From contig NZ_CP047593.1 in the NCBI RefSeq assembly GCF_009905215.1, positions 2,174,900-2,238,899 of the forward strand: a stretch of 64,000 nt of DNA. The letters run 5' to 3'. This DNA comes from Tichowtungia aerotolerans (lineage in GTDB: Bacteria; Verrucomicrobiota; Kiritimatiellia; Kiritimatiellales; Tichowtungiaceae). Each line of letters begins with the position of its first letter. Position 1 is the first letter of the stretch. The notes under the pieces are model-generated. The model saw nothing but the letters and a program-made list of their open reading frames with translations, was not told the DNA's origin and did not search any database. Both the position numbers and the translations under genes were made by a program. Shown piece after piece: positions 16,777-26,800 of this stretch.

Positions 16777-17336
16777 AACGCCGGGTGCTGACGGCCGGCC
16801 TGGGCGTGCTGACGATCGCGGTGACGATCTTCTGTATTTTATACAGTCCGGCGGAGAGCCGCCTGGAAGCAGTTCCTGCGTACGCACATGTGGTTTACAA
16901 CAACGAGTCGCCCGACTGGTTTTTGTCGTTTTTTCCAATCCTCGGAAAAAGCGGCGATGAATTTTCCGAGGTTTGGAATAAAAGTTTCCGAACATTGGAA
17001 ACGCGGCCGCTGGCCGTGGCCACGGTGGCTTTTGCCGGACCGGGGCAGCGCGACTGCTGGGTCGGAGTGAGCGAACTGAGCGGCTCGCAGGCGTTGGCGC
17101 TTCGCTGGCGGCTGATGTTGTTTCCGCCGGACGGAGTCAGCGCGGCGCGGCCTTATGCCGTGTGGCGGGTTTGGCGGTTCGAACACCCAGGCCTGCCTTC
17201 CTGGGCGAAGGTCCGGCTTGCGGTGACGGAACGCCTGTTGGTTTGTTCGGTTTCTGCTGACAGCCGCGATATTTATCGGTTGCTGGATGTGGCCGACGGA
17301 CGGTCGGTTTCTCTCGAGAAACGAAACCGTCGATAG
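16773..17336 (+). CDS. Uncharacterised single-pass membrane or secreted protein
   Basis: A 187-residue protein not recognised as any family. It begins with a membrane segment (residues about 6-25, LTAGLGVLTIAVTIFCILY) and the rest is soluble, probably periplasmic. The ATGA overlap with pyrD indicates coupled translation. Within residues 50-77 three copies of the TTTTCC..GGAAAA palindrome (16931-16949, 16962-16978, 16985-17001) are read in different frames as FFPILGK, FSEVWNK and FRTLETR, so this part of the protein is largely made of repeat sequence. The later region VAFAGPGQRDCWVGVSEL to VLVCSVSADSRD looks like a beta-rich domain. It ends 2 bp before a convergent gene. Confidence 0.7.
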   Translation: MKRRVLTAGLGVLTIAVTIFCILYSPAESRLEAVPAYAHVVYNNESPDWFLSFFPILGKSGDEFSEVWNKSFRTLETRPLAVATVAFAGPGQRDCWVGVSELSGSQALALRWRLMLFPPDGVSAARPYAVWRVWRFEHPGLPSWAKVRLAVTERLLVCSVSADSRDIYRLLDVADGRSVSLEKRNRR

Positions 17337-17338
17337 AG

Positions 17339-19000
17339 TTATCCAGGGATTCCGATGTCCGCCTCTTTCATCGATGGATATCCGACGAGTCGGGTCAGTC
17401 GATCCATCAGTTCTTTCATTCGCTGACCGCTTTCATTGGCCAGTTCCAGCAATTCGTGCTGGAGAGCGGGTTGAGTGGTTTGCAGCAGAGCTGCTTCGAT
17501 GGAGGCGGTGATGACGGTCAGTGGCTGGGAGAGTTTGAGGGCGAGCTGCGAGATCTGCAGAAGAAGGTCGGCGCGGCTTTTATTGCTTCTGCGGTTTTCC
17601 GGCGGCAGGATGAGGTCTTCTTCGTGCTGCAGCACCTGGCTTTCGAGGGATTCCACCTGTTTTTCGACTTTGGCTGTGGCGGCCTCAACATTTTCGCGTA
17701 CGTCATCGACGGTGCTTTTAATGATCTCTGGCGGCGTGTTATCGAGATGCATAATCGTATCGAGCTTATCCAGAACAATCGCCAGGGCTCCCATGTCGAT
17801 GTTGTCGCCGCTGCCGCCGACTTCCCCGCTTTCACTGCCCGCACCGGTTCCTTCGCCGGCTCCCGTGCGCGAGTTGCGGGACTGAATCATGAGGCGGTTC
17901 CATTCCTGTTCCGGAATGTCTTCGGAATCGAGCAGGGCGCGTGCTTTTTCTTCGCCGTGCTTGCGAATGTAGTTTAAAACATCCAGCTCGGTTTTGGTCA
18001 TTTTCTTGTGCTGTTCTGCGAAGCGGGCGGCGAGAATTTCCACTTGCCGCTGCTCTTCTGCTTCACGAAGGGCTTCGAGAATCTGTTCGTCCACCTCGGG
18101 CTGTTCTTCGCCGACTGCATTGCGGATTTTATCGACCACAGTTTTTTCGAGCAGAAGCATGGCTTTGTGCAGGCTGGCTTTTCCTCGTGCGGATTTGAAT
18201 TTTTTCTGCTGAGCGAGTCCTTCATAGGTGCGGCGCAGGCAGCCGATAACAATGTCTGCCAATGATTCGCCGTTCTCCAGCGATTGCATGGACTGGCGGA
18301 CCGAGACCGATTCCATGATGAGCTGCCCGAGTTTTTCGGGATCGGAGAGCATTTCCTGAAGTTCGTCGGTTGGCGGTTCCGATGCAGAGGACGGGTCGCC
18401 TTTGAGGAAGGCGACAATTTGTTCGATTTGGATGGGGGGAGGAGTCTCTTCCTCCTCTTCGTTTTTTTCTTCTGCTGCTTCTTCGTCCAGTCCGTCTCCA
18501 TCGCCTTCAACGCCGTTCCGGCCGCCTTCGTCATCTCCGACTAAATGCTCCCCCTCGTGCTGAGCAACGTATTCGACGGAATCGGCTTTGATATGGTCCA
18601 TCCCGGCTTCGTCCAGCTGTTCCTTAATGCTGGGGCCGGACTGATTGCCGGCGGTACAGAGTGCGTTGACGAGCTGGGTGAGTTCGTCCAGGGTGATTCC
18701 ATTGCGGAAGACGAGGTGAGGAATGTTCAGGGTTATGAATTTTCGTTCCAGTGCGCGCAGGTGGACTGTGTAGTCCGAAATCATTTTATCATTGATGGTG
18801 AGAGTCTTGTTGAAGAGGCCGAGCGCGACTTTTTTTTCAATTCGCAGTGCATCGCTTAATACCTGATGCGCTTCTTTCATTGGACCGGAAACCGAAGGGT
18901 GATTCATTCCGTAAATGGATGCAATGTTCAGCATTTTTCCAAGAATCCCAAGGGCATTCATCATTTCAGGACTGCTGATTCCTGATATCGCTTTGCTCAT
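17339..19000 (-). CDS. Large acidic protein with HisKA-like C-terminus, function unknown
   Basis: A 553-residue soluble protein. The N-terminal 130 residues (ALGILGKMLNIASIYGMNHPSV, then KTLTINDKMI, then FRNGITLDELTQLVNAL) resemble the regulatory N-terminal module seen in front of HD-GYP or HEAT-repeat proteins. A strongly acidic, Glu-rich linker (about 165-195) follows. The last 70 residues (LLLQISQLALKLSQPLTVITASIEAALL and later MKELMDRLTRLVGYPSM) look like a histidine-kinase dimerisation helix pair, with an N/Q-rich position in place of the HE phospho-site and no ATPase domain after it. The ATG at 19000 has a strong GGAGG 5-9 bases upstream; a TTG at 19012 is rejected. Probably a signalling scaffold, by inference. 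Confidence 0.7.
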   Translation of the reverse strand: MSKAISGISSPEMMNALGILGKMLNIASIYGMNHPSVSGPMKEAHQVLSDALRIEKKVALGLFNKTLTINDKMISDYTVHLRALERKFITLNIPHLVFRNGITLDELTQLVNALCTAGNQSGPSIKEQLDEAGMDHIKADSVEYVAQHEGEHLVGDDEGGRNGVEGDGDGLDEEAAEEKNEEEEETPPPIQIEQIVAFLKGDPSSASEPPTDELQEMLSDPEKLGQLIMESVSVRQSMQSLENGESLADIVIGCLRRTYEGLAQQKKFKSARGKASLHKAMLLLEKTVVDKIRNAVGEEQPEVDEQILEALREAEEQRQVEILAARFAEQHKKMTKTELDVLNYIRKHGEEKARALLDSEDIPEQEWNRLMIQSRNSRTGAGEGTGAGSESGEVGGSGDNIDMGALAIVLDKLDTIMHLDNTPPEIIKSTVDDVRENVEAATAKVEKQVESLESQVLQHEEDLILPPENRRSNKSRADLLLQISQLALKLSQPLTVITASIEAALLQTTQPALQHELLELANESGQRMKELMDRLTRLVGYPSMKEADIGIPG

Positions 19001-19176
19001 TTCAACCTCCAAGAGGTATAACTATAATGTAAACGACAAAACAATCTACTCTATTAAAGAATAATAATGTTATGGCGTCCGGATCTGCGGCAGTATCCGC
19101 TTGCTGTTCCCGGGGGCTGTCATGATATTTAAAGAGGGATTGGTTTTATATATTTTGATGCTTTTCGGAGAATATG

Positions 19177-20115
19177 ATGAAAAAAATAATCGATTTTCTT
19201 TTACTGTCGCTCCTGCTGATTTCCGCGGGCTGCAAGACGACTGAGACCCAGCCGGTTTCCTGGGAGCAGCAGCAGGCTTATATGGGAAAGGTCCGTGATC
19301 CGCGACTTTTCGGCCTGGGAATCTATCAAACGCCAGGTGGGCTTCAGATTCGGGGAGGAGGTCGTTTGCATCCTTCTAAGGCGGAAATACTGCCGATGTT
19401 GTCGAAGAAACCCTGGCGGCCGGTTGTGAATATGAACGGGACATTGGGGAAGAAATGGCCGGTGCTTCTGGATTGCACGGTATCCGCCAGCCTGTTTGAG
19501 TTTGATACTGCAGTAAAAGCAAAGGCCTGTCCGGTTGGAGAGGGAGGTGCCCAGCTTGTTCGCTGGCCAGGGGATGAGGTTCCCTGCTGCGTTTCTTTGA
19601 TTCCATCGATTCGTCTGGGGCAGGTGTATGTTGAAAATCAGCTCGTAATGGTTCGAATGGCCAACCGATCTTTGGGTGAGTCGGCGCGCGGAGCGGTGGA
19701 TCCTGATCCTTGTGCTGTTCTGGGATGGGATGTCCTGGAAAAGTTTGAACAGATCCAGTTTCTTTACTCTATCGGACAGGTTTTGCTGAAGACCACCGAT
19801 CCATATGAGCCGAATCCTCTGTCGCTGTCCGCCCAGATCCCGTTGGTTGATCATCGGGGAGCCTGTGTCGTAAGAGGGCTTGTGAACGGGAGCGCTGAAC
19901 TGATTCTGATTGATCCGGCGGGTGATTTTGAGGTGGCCGCAGAATCCGGAGCATCTATTGATCGAATCAAGCTTGCTGAAGGGGTGGTGATCTCCAGCCC
20001 CTCCGTCGCCTCCTCGCCGGGAGGGATCCGTATTGGTGCACATTTTTTGCAGAACTATCGTGTTACAATCTGTCCAAGGGCCGGAGTTGTGTATTTTGAA
20101 AATCCGGAGCTTTAG
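19177..20115 (+). CDS. Lipoprotein with degenerate retropepsin-like repeats
   Basis: A 312-residue predicted lipoprotein (signal peptide with lipobox LISAGC near residue 20). The body has two copies of a pattern seen in retropepsin-like aspartic proteases: a strand ending in VLLDCTVSASLFEFD (near 105) and later AELILIDPAGDFEVAAE (near 248), each followed by an ILG-type segment, AVLGWDVLEKFEQIQF (near 180) and RIGAHFLQNYRVTI (near 290). In active enzymes the Asp would be in DTG/DSG; here the positions read DCT and DPA, so it is probably a non-catalytic relative. The ATG at 19177 lies 6 bases after CGGAG; an adjacent ATG at 19174 is too close to it. It overlaps the convergent receiver gene by four bases. 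Confidence 0.72.
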   Translation: MKKIIDFLLLSLLLISAGCKTTETQPVSWEQQQAYMGKVRDPRLFGLGIYQTPGGLQIRGGGRLHPSKAEILPMLSKKPWRPVVNMNGTLGKKWPVLLDCTVSASLFEFDTAVKAKACPVGEGGAQLVRWPGDEVPCCVSLIPSIRLGQVYVENQLVMVRMANRSLGESARGAVDPDPCAVLGWDVLEKFEQIQFLYSIGQVLLKTTDPYEPNPLSLSAQIPLVDHRGACVVRGLVNGSAELILIDPAGDFEVAAESGASIDRIKLAEGVVISSPSVASSPGGIRIGAHFLQNYRVTICPRAGVVYFENPEL

Positions 20116-20504
20116 CTGTTATCGGCTTTTTCGTCTGTGTGGTTGAGGAGCTCGTGGATGGCCTCCCGAAGCTGGATGAGGGAAACCGGCTTCTCAAAGA
20201 CCTTGCAGGCCCCGAATCTTTTGGCGAGCGGAAGGAAGTTCATGGATGCGGTTTGCATGCCTCCGGAGATGGCGATGATTGGGAGCTCCGAGTTGTGATT
20301 GCGGATGTAGGTGACAAGTTCGAGGCCATCCATTTCCGGCATCATGATATCGGTGATGATTAGGTCCGGAGTTTCTGCGAGCATCTGATCGAGCCCATCT
20401 TTTCCGTTGTCTGCTGATTCTGTTCGATAGCCCAGGCTTTTTAGAAATTGTGTGAAAACACTCTGAACAGCGTGATCATCATCGATTATTAAAATGTATC
20501 CCAT
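20112..20504 (-). CDS. Single-domain response regulator (CheY-like)
   Basis: A stand-alone receiver of 130 residues: IIDDDHAVQSV at the N-terminus, phospho-acceptor Asp in LIITDIMMPEMDG near residue 53, Ser at IISGG-type position (IIAISGGMQ) and the conserved Lys in VFEKPVSLIQL near 108. There is no output domain. The GGAG site lies about 8 bases before the ATG, and the gene starts 18 bp after the hybrid kinase stop, so it probably receives phosphate from that kinase or its receiver. It is the last gene of the minus-strand signalling array. Confidence 0.93.
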   Translation of the reverse strand: MGYILIIDDDHAVQSVFTQFLKSLGYRTESADNGKDGLDQMLAETPDLIITDIMMPEMDGLELVTYIRNHNSELPIIAISGGMQTASMNFLPLAKRFGACKVFEKPVSLIQLREAIHELLNHTDEKADNS

Positions 20505-20522
20505 GGGGACATCTCCGGTGGG

Positions 20523-23500
20523 TTACTTAACAGGTGCCAGTACTTGATGTACCATCCTGAGTAATTTGACAATAGGAAACGGTTTTTCCAGCAGGCAGAA
20601 TGAGTTTGGTTCTATACCTGCCTTTCGGATGCGATCGCCCGAATAACCGCTGCACAGAATAACCTGCAGGTTCGGTTTTTTTTCTGTCAGTTTCGCCGCC
20701 AGTTCTGCCCCGTTTTTTCCGGGGAGAACAATGTCGCTGAACAGCAGATCAAATGCTCCGTTCTGTTCGTCGAATATTTTTTCGGCTTCTTCTGCATCGG
20801 GAGCAGATTCAACCTGATAGCCGGCTTTGTGCAACGCTGATTTCGCCAGGGTCCGGATCGCAAGGTCATCTTCGACAATCAGAATGCGTTGGTTGTTGCT
20901 TTCGGAATTTAAATCGCTGCCGGATTGGCTGGTGACGGTTGTTTGCGCCGGGATGCCGGTTTTGAGTGGCAGATAGATCTTGAATGTCGAACCGTGCCCG
21001 GGTTCGCTGTAGACATTAATCCATCCTTTATGGTCCTGGATGATTCCGTAAATAGCCGCCAGTCCCAGGCCCGTTCCTTTGCCGGGGTCCTTGGTGCTGA
21101 AGAAGGGTTCGAATATGCGTTTTATGGTCTTTGGGGACATTCCGGTGCCAGTGTCACTTATGCTGAGGCAGGCAAAGTCTCCGGCTCTTGTTTGCAGCGA
21201 TTGTTCAGAATCTTCTTTGGTAAAAGAAATCGGTTCGGTTTTCAGGGTCAGAACGCCGCCGTCCGGCATGGCATCGCGTGCATTAATTGCCATATTTAAA
21301 ATTGCGCGTTCAATTTGTCTGGGGTCGGCGTTGACAGGAACAGGGTCGGGAGCAAAAACAGTCTCTATCTGGATGTTTTCTCCAATAACGCTGGTGACAA
21401 AGGATAATGTGTTTTTAACGGTGTCGCTCAGGTTCATGGAGGTGAATTCAACAGCTTGTTTCCGGCTGAACGCCAACAGCTGACGGGTCAGGTCTGCTGC
21501 GTGCCGGGTGGCCTTCTGGATTTCCTGAACGTTGCTGCGGGGCTGTGTTTCGGTTTCATCCAGAGAGAACATTAGCAGTTCACTGAAGCCGAGGATGGAT
21601 TGCAGGATGTTGTTGAAGTCGTGGGCGATACCGCCGGCCAGCTGCCCAATGACCTCCATCTTCTGAGCCTGCTTCATTTGTTCTTCGCGGATTAGTTCCT
21701 GAGTGATATCCCGCTTAACTGCTACATAATGGGTGATTTGATTTTGTTCGTCGCGCACGGGAGAGATGGTGGCGTCTTCTGTGTAGGTCTGTCCGTCTTT
21801 TCGTCGGTTAACCAATTGGCCTTCCCAGATGTTTCCGGCACGAAGTACGTCCCACATCTTTGTGTAGAAAAGGTCATCATGTTTTCCGCTTCTTAAAATA
21901 TCTGTATTTTTGCCGATGGCTTCAGATCGTGTATAACCGGTTTGGTTTTCAAAGGCAGGGTTTACATATTCAATAATGCCTTTCGGATTGGTGATCATAA
22001 CGGTTTCTGGAGATTGTTCTATCGCGGTTGACAGGCGCCGGAGTTCGCTTTCCGCTTTTTTCCGGTCGGTAATGTTTACAACGTTTCCCAGACAGTAAGA
22101 CGGGCTTCCGTCAGGTTTGCGTATGAGAACCGCATCCAGCAGGCCGTAAACCGGTTCCCCGGTCTTATGGATAAATGTTTTTTCCATTCGGAAATGTTCG
22201 ATTTTTCCGTCCACCAGCTGCTTTTGAAGTTCCAGATTCTTCTCCAGAACTTCCGGTGCTGTAATCTCGCTGAGATGTTTTCCCTTCAGTTCCTTTTCGG
22301 TATAGCCGAGCATTTCACAATAGGCCTGATTTGCTGTTTCAATATAGAAGTCCAGAGAGACTTGAGCGACGCCGGTGGCCATCGAGTCATAAATGCCCCG
22401 GAACCGTGCTTCGCTTTCTTTCATTGCATTCTGGACTTCTTTGCGATGCGTAATGTCCGAAATGAACCCTTCAACCAGCATGCTGTTCTTTTCATTCCTG
22501 CGTCCGATTCCGCGTTCCCATAACCAGCGTTCTTCGCCTTCCCGAGTGATAATTCGATATTCAATTTCAAAATGCCTGTGATCATTCAGGCTTGCCTGGA
22601 TTTGATTCGAAACCATGTTTCGATCCTCCGGGTGAATCAGTTCCTTATAGGAGATGGTTTTGTTGTTAATGAGATCTTCCGCGGTGTAGCCCGTGATTTT
22701 GGTTGCGCCGTCGCTGATAAACCGCATCGTCCAGTTCTTGTCGTTTTCGCAGAGGTATGCCATTCCTGGCAGGTTGGAAAGGAGCGTGGAAAACCGATTC
22801 CGGGACAAGGTGAGTTCCTGCTCGGCCGCTTTGCGGTTTGAAATGTCATGAGCAAAAGCAAAGACCGTTGTTTTGCCCTGGAACGTAATGGTGTTCGAAT
22901 GGATTTCGACTGGAAAGATGTGACCCTCTTTTGTTTTGTGGAATCTTTCAGAAAATGTAGATCGTGACTTCTGGATTTGGTCCCAGTGTTTTTTCCAGCC
23001 TTGAATGTCATAGAACGGATCAATATCAACGACTGACAGCTTAAGCAGCTCGTCCTGTGAATACCCAAGCGATTGGCATGCAGCTTTATTGACATAGCTG
23101 AACGATCCATCCTTATCGATCCAGAAGGCGGAATCAGAGGCGTTATCAATCGAAAACTGAGTCATTTCCAGTTTCTCTTTAGCGAGCACCGCATCTTCCA
23201 TCATGTTCAAGGCTGCCCGGCGCGAATCGATCAGCTCCTGATTCGCGGTTTCCAGTTCGGTTGTTCGGGCTTTAATCAGTTGCTCTAAAGAATCTTTTTG
23301 CTCCTGAATTTTCTGGTGGGCAAAACAGTTTTGTATCGCCAGCCCGAGCGTAGGGCCTATGACTGCCATCATCGCGCAGGTTTCGGATGATTTGTTGGGG
23401 TCGGGCAGGTTTATGAGCAGAAGTGACCCTATCAGGTTCCGGCCGCTGTGTACGGGAATTCTCATCAGGTTTTTAACGCCGGCCTGAGCGAGAGGGATTT

Positions 23501-23822
23501 TTAAAGGATGATCTTCGCTGAATTCAGATAACGTCAGTGGAACCGAGTCCGGGAGGCGCATGTGGCAGAAAGTGCTCAGCGGGAGGTGTTCGAACTGTTT
23601 TGTCTGGAGTGGGGGAAAAATGAAATACGATTCACATTTTTCCTGCCGGTTTGCGTGAAGGAAAAATATGACTGTTTCGGCTTTGCTCATCTTGCAGAGC
23701 TGCTCACTCAAGTGTTCCGCCATTTTATCTGGACTGTCCAGTGCAATTAAATCAGTAAGAAAAGAGGAACTCACCCACATTGCTGCCTTCTCTTTTTCTG
23801 TGTTGTTTGTCGCTGTATTCAT
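20523..23822 (-). CDS. Cytoplasmic hybrid histidine kinase (GAF, four PAS, REC)
   Basis: A 1099-residue sensor with no transmembrane segment. Residues about 20-170 form a GAF-like domain, followed by a coiled coil and four PAS domains (about 225-345, 345-470, 470-590 and 595-710; e.g. SDSAFWIDKDGSFSYVNKAA and FRGIYDSMATGVAQV). HisKA follows with the phospho-His in GGIAHDFNNILQSILGFSEL near 735, then HATPase with DTGTGMSP and GKGTGLGLAA, and a C-terminal receiver from RILIVEDDLAIRTL to the Asp in LLFSDIVLPGKNG and the Lys in CLLEKPFPIVKL. The AHDFNN type places it with PAS-rich hybrid kinases. It lies 51 bp downstream of a kinase-less PAS protein and just upstream of a lone receiver. Confidence 0.92.
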   Translation of the reverse strand: MNTATNNTEKEKAAMWVSSSFLTDLIALDSPDKMAEHLSEQLCKMSKAETVIFFLHANRQEKCESYFIFPPLQTKQFEHLPLSTFCHMRLPDSVPLTLSEFSEDHPLKIPLAQAGVKNLMRIPVHSGRNLIGSLLLINLPDPNKSSETCAMMAVIGPTLGLAIQNCFAHQKIQEQKDSLEQLIKARTTELETANQELIDSRRAALNMMEDAVLAKEKLEMTQFSIDNASDSAFWIDKDGSFSYVNKAACQSLGYSQDELLKLSVVDIDPFYDIQGWKKHWDQIQKSRSTFSERFHKTKEGHIFPVEIHSNTITFQGKTTVFAFAHDISNRKAAEQELTLSRNRFSTLLSNLPGMAYLCENDKNWTMRFISDGATKITGYTAEDLINNKTISYKELIHPEDRNMVSNQIQASLNDHRHFEIEYRIITREGEERWLWERGIGRRNEKNSMLVEGFISDITHRKEVQNAMKESEARFRGIYDSMATGVAQVSLDFYIETANQAYCEMLGYTEKELKGKHLSEITAPEVLEKNLELQKQLVDGKIEHFRMEKTFIHKTGEPVYGLLDAVLIRKPDGSPSYCLGNVVNITDRKKAESELRRLSTAIEQSPETVMITNPKGIIEYVNPAFENQTGYTRSEAIGKNTDILRSGKHDDLFYTKMWDVLRAGNIWEGQLVNRRKDGQTYTEDATISPVRDEQNQITHYVAVKRDITQELIREEQMKQAQKMEVIGQLAGGIAHDFNNILQSILGFSELLMFSLDETETQPRSNVQEIQKATRHAADLTRQLLAFSRKQAVEFTSMNLSDTVKNTLSFVTSVIGENIQIETVFAPDPVPVNADPRQIERAILNMAINARDAMPDGGVLTLKTEPISFTKEDSEQSLQTRAGDFACLSISDTGTGMSPKTIKRIFEPFFSTKDPGKGTGLGLAAIYGIIQDHKGWINVYSEPGHGSTFKIYLPLKTGIPAQTTVTSQSGSDLNSESNNQRILIVEDDLAIRTLAKSALHKAGYQVESAPDAEEAEKIFDEQNGAFDLLFSDIVLPGKNGAELAAKLTEKKPNLQVILCSGYSGDRIRKAGIEPNSFCLLEKPFPIVKLLRMVHQVLAPVK

Positions 23823-23873
23823 AAAGTTTGTTCCGACGTCTTTTGCCGAACTCTTCCGGGAAATAGTTTCCGG

Positions 23874-26800
23874 CTAAAGCGAATGTAATGGATAGGCATT
23901 TTCTCTGCCCAGCTCTCCGCACAGAGAATTTATTTCACGTTTCAACTCAATCATCCGCAGCTCACGACCGGTTGCCGCTTTGTTGAAACGCCGAAGCTCA
24001 TCCAGACGCTGGTGCAGGGCTTCTTTTGCATTTTGACGTTCCGTGATATCCGTATGAAAAACGACCGCTCTGCGCAGTTCATAGCTCGTCTGGCTGACAG
24101 AGCTGACGTGAACACTGAACCAGTAGTTTTTATCTGCAGTTTGGCATGGGTATTCCAGTTCGAAGGATGTTGATCGGCCCGCCAGTACATCTTGCAGTCC
24201 TTGAGAAAACGTCTGTATCTGTTCAGATCCGTTGTCGCAGGCCGTCAGATAATTGGCCCCTTCACAGGCGGCGGATTCGTTCAGCCCGTTTTGTGCTGCA
24301 AATTTTCTCCACGCTTTGTTTACCAGCAGAATCTTTCCTGATTCATCAAGAAGAGCAATGTGGGCAGTCATCCCGTCCAGGGTGGATTGCAGAAATTCCC
24401 TGGATTTTTTCAGTTCCAGTTCGGAGTTTTTACGATCACTGATATCAGAAGCAATTGAGATCAAACGGTCCGGTGTTCCATCTGGGTTGCGGATAAGTGA
24501 GACGGTCAGGTCTATCCATATAACAGAATTATCTTTGCGGATGTATCTTTTCTGCATCGAGTATGTGGAGAGTTCTTCATTCAGAAGTTTTTGAATCAGC
24601 CGGAGGTCCTCGTCCAGATCATCGGGATGGGTGATTTGCTGGAAGGACAGGTTCAGCATCTCTTCTTTGGAGTAGCCGGTGATTTCACAGAGCTTCTTGT
24701 TGACGCCGATCCAGTGGCCGTCCGGAGATACTTCTGACATGCCGACGGCTGCCATTTCAAACAGGGAGCGGAATCGTGCTTCGCTTTTGATGAGCGCCTG
24801 TTTTGCTTCCCTTTGTTCTGTAATGTCATAATTGATCCCGATCATGCGGGACGGATTGTTTTTTTCGTCGCGGAGCATTTTTCCGATCCCGCGAAGATAT
24901 CGTACTTTTTGGTTGGGGAGGATGATGCGGAATTCGCAGCTCAGTTCGGTTTCCCCTTTTTCAGCACGGTCGGATATAGCCTGAACGCTCTCGAAGTCAT
25001 CAGGATGTATCGATTTTTTCCAGAGTTCGGAAGCATCCTCAACGACGGAGTCTGTTCCATAGAGCTCAAACATGCGCTTGTCCCAGATTAATCGTTTTGT
25101 GACCAGATCGCGTTCCCATACACCAATATTTGCAGCATCGGCTGCAATCTGGAACCGGGCTTCACTTGCTTTCAGTTCTTCTGCGGTTTTTTTGCGCTGT
25201 TCAATGTCACGCACATTGGCAATCACGCGGGTCTTTCCGCCAATCTTTGTTCCGGAAATGCTGATCTCCACCGGGAACGTTCTTCCGTTCCTGCGCCGGA
25301 CGATTCGTTCAAAAAGCGAGGAGTGCCCTTGTGCTGCACGCCGGATGATCTGCATGTCCTGATCGTTTGTGGAATCACAATCTTCCGCTTTGAGAGCGTC
25401 GATGTTTACGGTTCCAATTTCATTGCGGCTGATTCCAAACATTTGTTCGGCGGTTTTGTTGAAATCCAGAATGGCACCGGTTTCGGGGTGGTGGATGATG
25501 ACTGCGTCACTGGACGAGTTGAGGACCGCCTGTGCATATTCTTCTGCCCTGCGCAGTTCCGCGGTGCGCTGTTGGACTTTTTTTTCGAGCAGGGCAGGGC
25601 GGTTTGCCAAAATGCCGATCAATGAGGTCAGCAGCAGGGTCAGCAGCAGGCCGCCGCCGAAGGCCATTTGCGTGTCGCGGTACGGGTTGGCAGCCAGCCA
25701 TCGCTTTGTAGGCATGATATGCACAGCATAGGTTTTTCCGAAAGCAAACGCCGGCATAGTGAAAGTATCGTATTCACTCTGTTCAGGACAGCGTTCGGAA
25801 CAATTCTCATCCGTACAGGCGAGCAGGGTGGAGGCGGCGCCTTCCTTAAGTTCGTGCAGGGAGACCTTTTGGTCGTACTGGTCAACATTGGCCAGCAGTG
25901 CAGGAAGTTTCACGATCTGCTCTGGAAAAATCGAGAAAGCAACTGTGCCCTGATGCTTTTCAGATGAAACGGCATGGTAAATGGAAAGGGTTGTATTGGA
26001 TCCAGTCCGGATTGGTTTGCTGGCTACAGCATATCCGGATTGAGCAGCTTCGCTGAGAGCTGCATACAGTATGGGATCGGATGCCGCATCAAAGCCGCGG
26101 AACTGTCGTTGTTCTGACGCCGGTTCAACAAAAAGAACAGGATAGCAGATGGGACGGGCTTCCGTTTTGACGTCAGTGTGTTGAGTTCCCTGTTCCCAGA
26201 TCCGATAATTGCTCCATCCGTTTTCGGCCTGAACCTTTTTTTCAAAAGCATCGCGCTGAGCCGTTTTTATATGCGGAATCCATTCTATTTTTTGAGTAAT
26301 GGTTTCGTTCAGTATGGGGCTGCAAAGGATCGAAAATTCCCGGGCGGTTATTTGTTCACTGGATTCAAGCATCCTGGACATCAGCGTCAGGTTGTTTTCC
26401 AATGTTCGGAATGTATGGAGGATTGCTGATGCACTTTGCAGAGCATGGGACCGGAATGTTTCATCTCGGTTTGAATTTTCTCCATGATAAACCAGCCAGG
26501 TAATCCCAATGGTCAGAAGCAGGAACGCTGCGGCGCAGGTGATTGCTTCTGTGTGACGCAGTCTGCGAGAGGTCAGGCGATGGCGGTTTTTCATGACCAC
26601 CCAGCCGGCAATCAGAACCAGAAGAGGAATCTGGGTAATGATAATGGGAAGCCATTGTGCGGTTCGCATTCGTTTGTTCCAAATATCGGCACTTTGGCAA
26701 AGAACGATGTTCATCAGGGCTTTTCCGGTCCGGGGGTGGATGACTGGAGCGGACGCCCGTACAAAAATTCCGAATTCATCCTGAACCGGTCCCTGAATCG

